DNA from: Altimarinus sp964500515
Lineage (GTDB): Bacteria > Patescibacteriota > Gracilibacteria > BD1-5 > UBA6164
DNA: 64,000 nt
Assembly (NCBI GenBank): GCA_964500515.1
Contig: CAZCNE010000003.1
Span: 69,019 to 133,018, forward strand
Direction of reading: 5' to 3'
Below, piece after piece: positions 1 through 10,926 of the stretch. The notes below the pieces were generated by a model. It was not told where the DNA came from and ran no database searches. It saw nothing but the letters and a program-made list of their open reading frames with translations. Made by a program: the position numbers and the translations under genes. The first letter of the stretch is position 1. Every line of letters begins with the position of its first letter.

Positions 1-465
1 TTTTTGCTAATATATTATTTGAAATTTTATCAATTTTTGTCAAAACAATTGTTATATCTAAGTCCAAATCAAGTAAATGTCTATACATATCTATATCACT
101 TTCTTGTGGACCAAGTTTTGAGTCAATCAAAATTACAACAGTTTGAATATAATACTTTCTTTCTTCAACATACCAATTTATCAAATTATCCAAATCTGCT
201 TGTTTTTCTTTACCTAGCTTTGCAAAACCATATCATGGCATATCTGTAAAATAATATTTATTGTTAACCAAAAATAAATTCGCTGTTTTTGTTTTACCTG
301 GAACAGAACTTGTTTTTACCAAATTTTTCTTTTTAAATATAGCGTTCATTAGACTAGATTTTCACACATTTGATCTACCAATAAAAAAAAATTCTTTTTT
401 TTCATCAAAAATTACTTCACTAGCATTTATATCTATGGACTTATAATATTTTACATTTTTTATCA
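1..465 (-). CDS. engB: Ribosome biogenesis GTPase EngB/YsxC (3' end outside window)
   Basis: TRAFAC-class GTPase that assists large ribosomal subunit assembly. The 155 visible residues carry the G1 P-loop GRSNVGKSS (about residues 30-38), G3 DMPGYG and G4 TKID. The second P-loop glycine and the first glycine of DMPGYG are UGA codons, so the motifs only appear if UGA is glycine. The start is the first ATG, before MIKNVKYY, just as in family members with a short N-terminal strand. The gene runs off the left edge before the final helix. It is divergent from the next gene. Confidence 0.93.
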
Positions 466-573
466 TAATTTTAAGATTAATAAGCTAAGAAATAAAAAAA
501 TACTTTTTTTGCAAAAATAAAATATATAAGTTATAATAGCAATAGTAGCAAATTTTGCAAATAAAATAGACTT

Positions 574-1806
574 ATGACAGAAAACAATTTAAATTCAAAA
601 ATAAAAGCAAATGCAACAAGTGCTTATTTTTTAGTGTTTTTATCTTTGTGATTTTTGTTTAATAAATCTAATCCAAATGTAAACAATGATTTTGTTAAAA
701 GTCATACAAAATCAGCTTTTTTTGTACATATTTTATTATTTTTAAATACTTTAATATTTGTAATATTTATAAAAAATTATTACATTAATACTTTTTTAGC
801 CCCAGGATTATACTTGATAATAATTACAATAATGTTTTATTGAATATACAAAGCTAATAAGTGAGAAACATTAAAAATTGCAGATATATTTAGATTTACT
901 AATGCTAGTAATTTAGCATCTTTAAAACAAGATAAAGAAAACAGTGAAAAAAATAAATTTGAACTTATCTTATCATATATTCCTTTTTTATCATATATAA
1001 TGTACAGTCAATTAAAATACAACAATACATATAATCTTATTTTTAAAAATAATGTAAAAATAAATATTATAGCTTCACTTATAATTATTATTTCATACAT
1101 ATTTATAAGTAAAAATCTAGCATTGATATTACTTTTGATTTCAATAATTACAGTAGTTTTTGTTTGAGTAATACTTATAGTAAAAGATGAATTCTTTTAT
1201 CTACTTATAAATCCCTTAAATAAAAGTAAAAATTTTGAAATTTATATAAAAACATTTTTTTCTTATATAAAAAACTATAAAAAATGAACTTTTAGAAAAC
1301 TAAAAGAAATACAAGTCGAAAATATAAAAAATAAAATGGTGAAAGACTTAAATGATGAAACTTATCTAAGAACTCTTCCTGATCTAAAAATCACTCCAAA
1401 GCTTATTTATATCCCGATTTTGAATTTTATTTACTTTCCTTTTTTAAACACAAAATATAGAGATCATATAATCAACTGAATTTCAATAAGCGTAATTACA
1501 ATAGTTTTGCTTATAATTTACAAATGATTTGATAATATTTTTATTTTACTTTTATACCCTATTTGTTTTGGTTATTGAAACTTAAAATCCAAATTTGCAT
1601 ATAAAATTCCTTTTATTTACCATATATTTGATAGTTTTATAATTTTGAAAAATAAGTTAAAAAATTTAAAAGAAAATATAAAAAAGACAAAGGCAAAAGT
1701 CATAGAGAGTAATTTTAAAATCAATGAAAATATTTCTATAAAAAATGAAAAAGAAAATTTACAAAAGGTAAACCCTAACGAAAAAACAATACAAAAAGTT
1801 AATTAA
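574..1806 (+). CDS. Multi-pass membrane protein, unknown
   Basis: A 410-residue protein that I do not recognise. It has hydrophobic segments near residues 15-30, 50-65, 70-90, 130-150, 170-215 and 290-345, and a lysine-rich, probably cytoplasmic C-terminal tail from about residue 365. The N-terminal pattern, a hydrophobic stretch, a polar Asn/Lys loop and then a phrase like DFVKSHTKSA, loosely recalls DUF4870/Tic20-type small membrane domains. That is a weak resemblance. The next gene follows after 22 bases and is probably co-transcribed. Confidence 0.75.
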
Positions 1807-1828
1807 TTTATTTTTTATTTATTAAATT

Positions 1829-2389
1829 ATGCCTGAAAAACCTAATATATTTGAAAAACAAAAATCAAATATTGATTTTAATACAGTAATCTGAGAAATA
1901 AAGCAAAAATTTGAAGAAATGGTTGAAAGAATTATATGAAAAACTAAATATGAATTAACAAGACTAAAAAAATCTGTTAAATCATGAAAAGATTTACCTA
2001 AAAAAGCTTCTGCTATAGAATCATATACAAAAGCAAAAAAATGGGAAACTTCTGTAAAAAATGGAATTCTAATTTGAGAAGATGGAAAAAATCAAGAGCT
2101 TTATAATTCAATTAAAAGTATAAATGATTATAATTGAGCTATTACTTATTGAACAGTTTTCCCTATTGATAGTAAAGATTGGTGAAATGAAAACGTATTA
2201 AAAGAAGCAATAAGTTTCTTAGAATGACATTCTCCTCATCTAAGTAAAAACATTTCATTCAACAAAACAAATAGTGCAGTATGAGAATTTTCTATAAAAA
2301 GAAATAAATATTTGCAAGAAGAATTATCTATATATAAAAAAAGATTAGAAGAATTGGAAAACCAGAAAAATTCTGATTTGCTTATTTAA
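1829..2389 (+). CDS. Hypothetical soluble protein with coiled-coil tail
   Basis: A 186-residue, lysine- and glutamate-rich protein with no signal peptide or membrane segment. Residues 18-60 are helical and basic, and residues 155-182 (YLQEELSIYKKRLEELENQK) look like a short coiled coil. The middle contains a more globular Gly/Trp-containing stretch with several UGA glycines. I do not recognise the family. It lies 22 bases after the membrane protein and probably shares its transcript. Confidence 0.7.
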
Positions 2390-2482
2390 TTTTATATAAA
2401 AACTAATTTTTTTCTTATTTATAAAACTCTTATTTGATAAAATAATATTTTTAAAAAATAAATAATTAAATTATATAAACGA

Positions 2483-3745
2483 TTATTTTAATCATCTTAA
2501 TTCTCCTTTTACAATCTCATTTCTTTTGATAACTCAACCTAAAACTTCAAAATTATCATTTGTAACTTCGATATAATTTTGTGTCCAGCCTTTAAATTTA
2601 TCATTTTTAACTGATTCAATCAAAACTTCAAATTCTTTTCAATTTTGAGATTTTATAAAATCATTTCTTACTTTTTCTCAAATTTGAGTAATCTTATTAT
2701 ATCTTTCTTTTTTTGTTTTTTCATCAATTTGATTTAAAAATTTTGATGCTGGAACTGTTTCTCCATATTTGTGAGCAGAAAAACTAAAAGCATGTAACTT
2801 TGTAATTTGAAAATCTGAAACTAAATTGCAAGATTCCAAAAAATCTTCTTTAGTTTCTCAAGGGAAACCTACAATTATATCAGCTCATATGCTTACTGAA
2901 ACTCAATCTTCTCTTATTATTTCTCTAGTTTTTTTAAGTAATTTTTTTACATCTTCTCAAGAATAATGTCTTCACATAAGCTTCAAAATACGATTTGATC
3001 AAGATTGAATAGAATAATGAAAATGCGGATAAATTCTTTTATTTTCAAAAATTTTTAATAATTTATCATCTACAAATTCAACTCAAAGTGAACTTATTCT
3101 AATTCTTTTTATATTTGTTTCCTTTAAAATATCTTCAAGTAAAATTGATAATTTTCTTTCTTTTTTTTCATTTGTTGAATTGAGTCACCAAGCTCAAATA
3201 TTGATTCAAGTTAAAACTATTTCTTTTCAAGAAGATTTTTCATAATTTAAAATATCTAAAATAATTTCATCTTTTTCTCTAAAATAATGTTTTCATCTTT
3301 TTTGAACTGTAAGACAATAAGTACAATATGAATCACATCAAGACTGAATTAAAATAAATTTTTTTGTGTAAATTCATGATAAAATTTTTCTTAAATTTGT
3401 TAATTTGTTAATTTGCAGTTTTTTATCTTCTTTCATTTTTACTTCTGGTTTTTCTGGCAATATTTCAATTTTATCTTTATATTTTTCTAATTCTTTATAA
3501 ATATCGAAAAAATTAGTCAATTTCTCTCATTTATCAATAGATCAACATCAACTTATATATATTTTTTCATCTTTTTTTAAATTTTTAATATTATCTAAAA
3601 TAAATTTTACCCACTTTTTTTTAGCCTTATCTGTAACAACACAAGACAATAAAAAAATACCTTTTTTATCTTGAAAAAAAGAAGTTTTTAGCCATTCTTC
3701 AGCATAATATTTATTTAGTTTACATCAAAAAACCTTGTATTGCAT
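2483..3745 (-). CDS. MiaB/MtaB-family tRNA methylthiotransferase
   Basis: Radical-SAM enzyme that adds a methylthio group to a modified adenosine in tRNA; the MtaB branch acts on t6A37. At 420 aa the length fits MtaB. The N-terminal UPF0004 domain starts MQYKVFGCKLN, the first cluster-binding region. The radical-SAM motif is CDSYCTYC, followed by GKEIVLTGINIG. A TRAM-like basic C-terminus is plausible. It lies downstream of dnaN on the same strand, separated by a terminator-like hairpin. MtaB rather than MiaB or RimO is inferred from the NKYYAE-type N-terminus. Confidence 0.85.
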
Positions 3746-3756
3746 AATAATTCTTA

Positions 3757-3783
3757 ATAAAAAAATCCTTTAATAAAAGGATT
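3757..3783 (-). terminator. Intrinsic terminator after dnaN
   Basis: On the minus strand a 7-8 bp A/T-rich stem (AATCCTTT/AAAGGATT) is followed by a run of seven T. It lies between the dnaN stop and the start of the methylthiotransferase gene. Confidence 0.75.
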
Positions 3784-3801
3784 GATAGACAAATAATTTT
3801 T

Positions 3802-4923
3802 TTAAATTTTTAACGGCATAATTATATGCCTAAATTCTCAAACTTGTTTTTTCTTTTCTTCAATTATTGGTTTTATAAAAACTGGTGATAGAGCATTTTC
3901 GAAGCTTAATTCAATATGATTTGTTTCAATAACTCATAAAACCTCTAAAAAATAAACAGAATTTATCCCTATAATATTTTCTTCTCATTCTAAACTTGCT
4001 TCAAGCTTAACATCTCATTCTCAAATTTGAGATTCTCAAGTTTCCAAAACGACATGATTATTATTAAAACTGATTCTTATACTATAATTATTTTCTTTAC
4101 TTATAAGATTTACTCTTTTTAGAGCTTGAATTAAATCAATTCTATTAAGTTCAACTTTTGTAGAATAACTTGTAGGAAAAAAATTTGTATAATCAGGAAA
4201 TTTTCCATTTAAAAGTCTAGAAAATACTTTTACATTTCAAAAATAAAATCAAATTTGATTATGTCCAGAAATAATTTTTATATTTTCTGAATCTTTTATA
4301 ATACTTTTTATTTCATAAGCAGTTTTATTTGGAATAATTTGAGAAAAATCCATATCTGATTTTTCTTCAAGTTTAGTTTTATATTCTGATAATCTAAAAC
4401 TATCTGTTGAAGCAAAAGCTATATCATCTTTTGTAATATTTATGTATATTCAAGCCAAAGTTGGACGAATATTTCATTCTGCACTAGAAAAAATTGTTTT
4501 TTCAATTGATTCTCTAAGAATATTTCATTTAATTGTAATGCTTACTTCCTCTTTTATAACAGGAATTACTGGAAATTCATCAGCTTCGATTCATTTAATT
4601 TTTGTTTTTCAATTTAAAGTTTTTATCTGTAAATTATTTTGTCAAAGAAGTTCCAATTCTATTTCAGGATCATCAACTAAAGTAATTAAACTAGTAAAAA
4701 GTTTGCTTGGTATAGCAAAACTTCATTCAGAAATAATTTCAATATCTTCTTTTATAACATACTCTATAGCCATTTCCAAATTATTTGAAACCAAAACTAA
4801 ACTACCAAAATTAACTTTTAGTAAAATAGTTTCAAGAATCGGAGTTGTTGTAATATTGGCAACAGCATGGTTTACAATACTAAGTCATTCTTTTAAGGTA
4901 TCTGATTTTATCTTAAATTTCAT
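3802..4923 (-). CDS. dnaN: DNA polymerase III beta sliding clamp
   Basis: Processivity clamp that encircles DNA and tethers the replicative polymerase. At 373 aa it has the normal bacterial length. The start MKFKIKSDTLKEGLSIVNHA, the VSNNLEMAIEY strand and the C-terminal ending HIIMPLKI are all typical. UGA encodes glycine at position 12. The usual dnaA neighbour is not in the window; on this strand the truncated PriA-like gene lies upstream. Confidence 0.95.
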
Positions 4924-5072
4924 AAAAAAATTTTTAATTATAAATTAAATTTTTTAAATTATCTAAAAAATAAATAATTAATTTACATTTATTATTTAAT
5001 ATTTAAAACTTAATATTCATTTTACTTTTTTTTTTAATTTTTCAATTTTTAAAAAAATTTCTTGTTAAAAAC

Positions 5073-6065
5073 CTATTCAAAAACTATACTTAATTTTGGA
5101 TTTTTAATAATTTCATATCTTAAGTTTTCAAGTAAATTTCTTAAATTTTCTCATTTTAAAATGATTTTATGATGAAAATAATTATTTTTTTTAAATCATT
5201 TTTCACTTAAAAATATTTCAGTTTTATTTTCTTGATCAAAAAATTCCAATTTATTTTTTAATATTTTTAAAAATTCTAATGATTTTTGTTCATTTTTATC
5301 AAAATATTCTAAAACTGCGAAATCTTTGTATGGAGGATAAGAAAAGGCTTTTCTTTCATAAAGAGTTTTTTCTAAAAAATCTTTATAATTTCATTCTGTA
5401 ATTAATTTTATCATTTCATTTGAACTAGTAAAAGTTTGAATAATTATTTCTTTTTCTTCTCATTTTCTTCATCATCTTCAAATAAGTTGTCTTAAATTAT
5501 CATAAGTTATTTCTTCTATATCGTATTTTGGTGCGTTTAATTCTTGTTCCAATAAAATTATAGCTAAAAGTGAAACATCTTTGAAATCAAATCAAGTTGT
5601 AAGCATTTTAGTTCAAATAATAATCTGAGAATTCTCTATTTCTCACAAAACTTCTTCTTTTTGTTTTTTTGTCTTTACACTATCAGCATCAAATCTAAAA
5701 ATTGAAATTCAAGGAAAATATGATTTTAAATTTTTTTCTATTTGTTGAGTTCCAACTCAAAGTTTTTCTAAATTTGGAGACCTACATTTTTCACATTTTA
5801 AATCCAATTCTTTTGAATACAAACAAATATGACAAACAAGTTTTTCTGGATTTTTATGTATTTTTAAACTTACATCACAATTTTTGCATTTATAAATATG
5901 TGAACAATCTCTACAACAAAGCAAACTATAATCTCATCTACGATTTAGATAAATTATAGTTTTTTTTCATTTTTCTAAATTTTTACTTATTTTTTCAAGC
6001 AAAGTATTAGAAATATATTTATTTAATTTACTTCAATCTTGAGAAAGATTTACTATATAATACAT
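5073..6065 (-). CDS. priA: PriA-like helicase, C-terminal half only
   Basis: PriA restarts stalled replication forks. This 330-aa protein matches only the second helicase lobe with its zinc-binding module. It has IIYLNRRGDYS at residues 39-49, then paired cysteines CCRDC, CKNC, CHIC and CEKC, then LGVGTQQIEKNL and FRFDADSVKT. The DNA-binding N-terminus and the first RecA lobe with the Walker A motif are missing. An in-frame TAA lies 16-18 bases upstream of the ATG, and the space to the next gene is only 137 bases, so no hidden front half exists here. It ends in TAG. It may be a lineage-specific reduced PriA or a remnant; the intact zinc cysteines favour a functional protein. Confidence 0.8.
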
Positions 6066-6161
6066 AAAATTAACTAATAATTAATAGTGAATAATAAATA
6101 GTATTTAATTTTTTAGTTCTTAATCGCTTATATATTATAAGCAAAAACAAAATTTATCAAC

Positions 6162-6194
6162 AAAAAAAAGAATGGATAAATCCATTCTTTTTTA
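6162..6194. terminator. Bidirectional hairpin terminator
   Basis: AAAGAATGGA and TCCATTCTTT form a perfect 10-bp stem around a short AATTT-type loop, with A-runs on one side and T-runs on the other. It can stop the minus-strand Kazal-domain gene. Confidence 0.8.
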
Positions 6195-6202
6195 TTTATT
6201 TT

Positions 6203-7273
6203 TTATAATTTACTAACATCTACTAATCTCAATTTTCCTAGTAAAACAACTAATCTATCAGCAATTGTTTGATTATTTTTAAAATTTCAGATAATAGAAT
6301 CAACTTTTTTTATCATATTTTCATGAATTGCTGGTCTTTTAATTGCTGAATATTTTTGCAATCTTTGCTTATAAATATCTACAATTTTATCAATTATACC
6401 CATATATTTTGCTTCTATTTTTTTACATTCTCAAGCATAAGCTATCTTTTTGTTTTGTGCCATACAATTGTTTCAATAAGTTACTCAATCAACTCAACAA
6501 ACTGGATCATATTGCATAGTACAAGCTACATTTTCAGGATTATCTTTTTCTTCTATACAAGTCCAATTAGCAACAAAATTTTCAGGATATCAAATTTTTG
6601 TTCTAACAACAAATTCTCAATTTAAATTAATAAAATTATTTACTCAATCACTAGCTTCTTCACATGTAGATGAATTTTTCTTAGTAAATTCTTCTTTTAA
6701 ACTTTCATTTGTAGCTAAACAAGACCATTTTACTTCTTGATCCATACATGCCATTAAAGTTCCTCATCAGATTTTTCAATTCGTCATAAAAAAAGTATTG
6801 CATCAATCTGAAGCTGAAACACATTTATTTCATTCAGCTAATTCAAAAATTTCTTTTGAATTATAATATTTTTTTAAACTAGATAATTCAAGCAAATCAT
6901 CTTTTGCTTTATCTAATAAAGCTGTTCTTGAACATAAAGAAACATTTTCTTTTCAATCTTCATATTTTTTAGTATAAACTATATAAGATTTATCTTTTTC
7001 AAAATCAAATCAACAAGTAGCTGAATCTTTGTTTGTAGTAATTTCTATATTTTTTGCAGAAGTTCATTTGTATGATTCTACAAGCTCAAATTTAACTAAA
7101 TTTGAATTATTTTCATTAGTTATATCTACAACTTTACCAACAAAAACTGAATTTGCTTTTTCTAAGCTATTTTTTGGAGTATCTGGTGCCTTGCATTTAC
7201 ATGCAAAACTAGAATTAACTTGAAGAAATAACAAAAGTAAAGCAAAACTTAATAAACTTAATATTTTTTTCAT
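6203..7273 (-). CDS. Secreted protein with TIMP/netrin-like and Kazal-type domains
   Basis: A 356-aa exported protein. A signal peptide (residues 1-24, MKKILSLLSF...SSFA) ends directly before CKCKAP, the Cys-x-Cys start typical of TIMP/netrin OB folds, followed by FVGKVV and a later SATCGFDF pair. Residues about 150-230 hold more cysteines (CVSASDGC, CMDQEVKWSC, STCEEA). Residues about 262-292 carry a Kazal pattern, CTMQYDPVCGVDGVTYGNNC with a final C. Kazal domains inhibit serine proteases and TIMP-like domains bind metalloproteases in known families; inhibition here is inference. The C-terminal 65 residues are helical and basic. It stands alone between two terminator-bounded units. Confidence 0.82.
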
Positions 7274-7441
7274 AAATATATTTTTAAAAATTAAAATATA
7301 AAAGATTAAATAATTAAATAATTTAATCTTCTAATATATAATACTTATAAATATAAAAAAGGTGACAAAAAAAAATATTTTAACTTGACCTAAAGCATAA
7401 ATTACATATTATAAACTTACTATTTTTTAAAAAATATTATT

Positions 7442-7747
7442 ATGTTTTTTGAAACTTTTATATGAGAAGATCAAAAATATTATTTTAATTATAGATTTTG
7501 AGATTGAGTAATTCTAAAAAGTGAGTGATATAATTCAAAACAAGCAAGAGATAATTGAATAGAATCAGTGAAAGAAAATTGAGTTATATACGATAGATAC
7601 GAAATTTTATGAAAATATTTTAACCTAAAAGCCAGAAATTGAGAAATAATATGAAATAGTGCCAGTTTTACAAATAAAGATGAATGCGAAGTAATTATAA
7701 AAAATATGATAGAATCTATAGCTAGTTCTCCAGTTATAGAGAGATAA
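7442..7747 (+). CDS. DUF1508 (YegP/UPF0339-like) protein
   Basis: A 101-aa small protein with two tandem repeats of the DUF1508 type. The first contains YYFNYRFGDGVILKSEGY then ARDNGIESV. The second contains YFNLKARNGEIIGNSASF then ECEVIIKNMIESI. Many of its glycines are UGA. The family forms small beta-rich domains of uncertain cellular role. It is divergent from the Kazal gene and followed 28 bases later by the small SPFH-tail-like gene. Confidence 0.88.
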
Positions 7748-7775
7748 TTTAATTTATTTTTTAATCTATAAAAAT

Positions 7776-8159
7776 ATGAGTAAAGATAAAAATTGATTTT
7801 CTATTTCTTTTTGAATTTTTTTAATCTGATTTTTTGTAATAATAATTATTATAGCTTCTATGTTTTTGATTCCAATGTACAATGTATGGAAAGCAGGACA
7901 AGAGTGAAAAGCTAATTTAATGAAAGCTGAACAAGAAAAACAAATTCAAATTGAACAAGCAAAAGCAGAAATGGAAAGCGCTAAATTAAGAGCTGAAGCT
8001 ATAAAAATAATTTGAGAAGCAGCTAAAAAATATCCTGAATACAGAACTCAAGAATTTATCTGAGCATTTGCAAATGCTATGGAAAACTGAAGTATACAAA
8101 AAATTATATATGTTCCTACTGAAGCAAATATACCTATTACTGAAGCAAGGCCAGAATAA
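7776..8159 (+). CDS. Membrane-anchored protein resembling an SPFH/prohibitin C-terminal tail
   Basis: A 127-aa protein with one N-terminal transmembrane helix (residues about 7-31), then an Ala/Glu/Gln/Lys coiled coil (AEQEKQIQIEQAKAEME) and a terminal QEFIGAFANAMENGSIQKII...VPTEANIP segment. The coiled coil plus the IYVPTE end is like the tail of stomatin/prohibitin-type proteins, but no complete SPFH domain is present. It probably oligomerises at the membrane (inference). Confidence 0.6.
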
Positions 8160-8232
8160 ATTTTACATATTTAAATTAATATTTATAATTTGATAAAAAA
8201 TCTTTTGCTAATTTTAAATTTTTATATACAAT

Positions 8233-8261
8233 TTGCACTACTTAAATATTATCTGTATAAT
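8233..8261 (+). promoter_or_regulatory. Sigma-70-type promoter for rplY
   Basis: TTGCAC and TATAAT are separated by 17 bases and the -10 box ends 8 bases before the rplY ATG. This implies a very short or absent untranslated leader. Confidence 0.65.
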
Positions 8262-8269
8262 TTAAATTT

Positions 8270-8926
8270 ATGAAAAAAATTGATTTAAAAGCTGAAATAA
8301 GAGAAGCTTGAGAAAAACTAAATAAACTAAGAAAAGACAAAAAAATTCCTTGAGTTGTTTATGGGCGTAAACAAGAAGCAATTAGTATCAAACTTAACAG
8401 CTCAGAAATTGTAAGTCTGATAAATAAATACTGAAAAACTAATATTATTTCTTTAAATGTTTGAAGAAAAAAAATTGATTCTATTATACATGATCATCAA
8501 AATGATCCTGTAAAATGAAATTTTATACATATAGATTTTTATGCTATAACTGCTTGAGAAAAAATAACTACAGAAATCCCTTTGAAATTTGTATGAGAAA
8601 GTGGAGCTGCAAAAATAGGAGCAACTATTGAAGAAAGATTAAAAGAAATAGAAGTAAGATGTTTGAGTGAAGATTTAGTGGATGCTTTTGAAGTTGATAT
8701 AAGTTTGCTTAAAGAAGCTGACGATATGATAAAAGTTGAAGATTTATGAATTGATCTTGAAAAATATGATCTAATCACTCCTTTGGAAGAAGTAGTTGCA
8801 AGTTCTTATATGCCAGTAGAAAATGTGATAGAAGAAGATACTCCTGAAGAAATCGAAACTGAATGAGAAGAAGCTAGTGATGAAGAAAAAGAATGAGAAG
8901 AATCTAAAGATGAAGGAAAAGAATAA
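8270..8926 (+). CDS. rplY: Ribosomal protein bL25 (long CTC form)
   Basis: 5S rRNA-binding protein of the large subunit. Residues about 1-95 are the L25 domain (KLRKDKKIPGVVYGRK, then HDHQNDPVKGNFIHIDFY). Residues 96-190 are the beta-rich CTC extension (IPLKFVGESGAAKIGA, then IEVRCLSEDLVDAFEVDIS). The 218-aa chain ends in a glutamate-rich tail. Nearly all glycines are UGA. It has its own promoter and is closed by a hairpin terminator. Confidence 0.95.
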
Positions 8927-8952
8927 TATTTTCTTTACATATTTGTACTTTT

Positions 8953-8986
8953 AAATAGAATTTATTAAATTAAATTCTATTTTTTT
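8953..8986 (+). terminator. Intrinsic terminator after rplY
   Basis: A perfect AAATAGAATTTA/TAAATTCTATTT stem with a TTAAAT loop is followed by a T-run. Confidence 0.75.
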
Positions 8987-8996
8987 ACAAAATATT

Positions 8997-9317
8997 ATGA
9001 AAATTATACTTTACTGAAAATGAAAAGATTTTGATAAATTAGTAAAACTTGTAAATAATTCATTAAAAGATTTATGATTAGATAAATTAGTTGATTTAGA
9101 AGAAAATAATTCTTCTGAAATTAAAAGTGAATTAAATATAAAAAAATCTCCAGCTCTTATAATAGAAGAGGAAAATATAAATTTTAAAGATATTATTTTT
9201 GAATGACAAGTACCCGAAGAAGATGAAATAAAATCTATGTTTATTAGCATTATATGATGAACTTGTGATTCTTATTGTTCCTCTTTAAAATGTAATAATT
9301 GATGTTCTTGTCATTAA
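8997..9317 (+). CDS. Thioredoxin-fold protein without CxxC but with a Cys-rich tail
   Basis: A 106-aa protein. The order of elements (MKIILYGKGKDFDKL, helix, KSPALIIEEENINF with a cis-Pro-like SPAL, then EGQVPEEDEIKSM) matches the thioredoxin_3 'small redox-active disulfide protein 2' family. The active-site CxxC expected after the first strand is replaced by GKGKDFDK. Instead the last 20 residues contain five cysteines (CDSYCSSLKCNNGCSCH). That suggests metal binding or a relocated thiol centre, which is inference. It is expressed between two terminators. Confidence 0.65.
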
Positions 9318-9349
9318 AAAAAATCTTTTCTTAAAAGAAAAGATTTTTT
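9318..9349. terminator. Bidirectional terminator between convergent genes
   Basis: An AATCTTTTC/GAAAAGATT stem with an A-run before it and a T-run after it. It separates the plus-strand thioredoxin-fold gene from the minus-strand gene that ends at 9353. Confidence 0.8.
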
Positions 9350-9352
9350 AAT

Positions 9353-10801
9353 TTATTCTGAAACTTTTGCTTCTTTTATAACCGTAAAAGAGTTTGTATA
9401 AAGTAATTTTCATCATTCTCCATAATATTTTACTTCATAAGTATTTGTTCATTCTTCAAAATTTCAATTATTTATATCCGCATGATATCTCCAATCAGTA
9501 GAAAATTTTGTATATCTTTGTAAAGTGTATCAATTAACAACAATTTTTTCTACCAATCATTTTGGCACTGTTCATCTAATAGTAACTAAAGAATCTGTTG
9601 TTTTGTATGGACTTTTTCAAGGAGCTGTAAATATAAATTTAGAAGAATCAATTACAGTAGTATTTGTTGAAGAGTTTTTATTATTTTCTTGATTTTGTAC
9701 AACTTCTGATTTTGGTAACGTTCAATTAAAATAAATAGTATAAACATCCTTTGAAATTATATTATCTTCTGAATCATAAGTCTTTATAACCAAATCTGTT
9801 TCTTTTTTTGTTAAATCTATTTGACCAAAAGAAAAAGTTTTATTTTCAAGATTTAGTTTGGCGCTAACTGAATCTAACTTTATACTTGAAATAAAATCAC
9901 TATAATATCTTCAAGTAATATTAATTTTATTTGAAGAAACAACCATTTCATCTCTTAAATCATCAAGTTCTACAACAGAATTTGAAGAAGTTCTTCAAGT
10001 AGATATTTTTCATGTTCAAGTTAAATTTAAAGTTCAAGTTGATCAAGATAAATTAGATCAAGATCAATCTCAAAATAAATCAATTTTATTTTTTGTATAC
10101 CAATCACTACTTGTAAAAAAATTATCAATATTATCTTTTGATATTGATAAATCAATATTTTTATTTGAAGCATCTTGATTTTGAATCATAATAGTTTGTC
10201 AATTTCATAATAATGTTTTTTGTCAAACCAAATTTGATACTTCTAGCGATCATGCAATAACATATACTGAACTAATAACTTCATTTTGTGACAAAGAAAA
10301 AATTGTTCAACTATATATTTTTAATTTTGCATAATTCATATCAATATCAAAATCTTTTTTAGCAACTCACCATAAATCAGAAGAAATCAATTTCATTATA
10401 TTGTTGTTTTGCAATTCTAATTCTCATAATTTATTAAGCCTAAATTTTGCATCTTTATTACTAATATTTATAGTTCAGTCATTAACTATTACTTTTTCAT
10501 TTAATCACAAATTTATCTTAGATGTTATAAGTTTCTTTTCTGATTTTCCTGAAACTAAATAAGCTTTTGTATCTGGAGTATCTAAATCAACTAAAACAGT
10601 TCAAGTTGTTGTTTTTGATGTATTTTTTGAACTATCAGTTTTATTTTTATTATTATCAGCTTTTTGAAAAAATATTGCAAATATTATAAGTAAAAGAATG
10701 ATTCATCAAATAATTGGGACCATATAATCTTTTAAAATTTTTTTAACTTTATTATTATTTTTATTATTCCTTCTAGAATAATAATTGAATTTATTATTCA
10801 T
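9353..10801 (-). CDS. Single-pass membrane-anchored surface protein, FecR-like middle domain
   Basis: A 482-aa protein. The N-terminus is basic and Asn-rich, followed by a transmembrane helix at about residues 29-46 (VPIIGGIILLLIIFAIFF). The remaining roughly 430 residues should be extracytoplasmic and beta-rich. Residues about 70-220 have the alternating pattern of FecR-like domains (KLKIYSGTIFSLSQNE). A Ser/Thr/Gly linker rich in UGA glycines follows at about 240-265. The C-terminal 110 residues (FIFTAPGKSPYKTTDS) look like an Ig-like beta domain. It probably sits on the cell surface, partner unknown. Confidence 0.65.
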
Positions 10802-10926
10802 AAACTTTATTTATTTATTATAAATTAATTATATAAATAAATATACAAATTTTTTAGAAAAAAACAAATATTTTGTATTAAATACAAATTCATGATATTA
10901 TGGAACTTATAGTAAATAAATAACTT

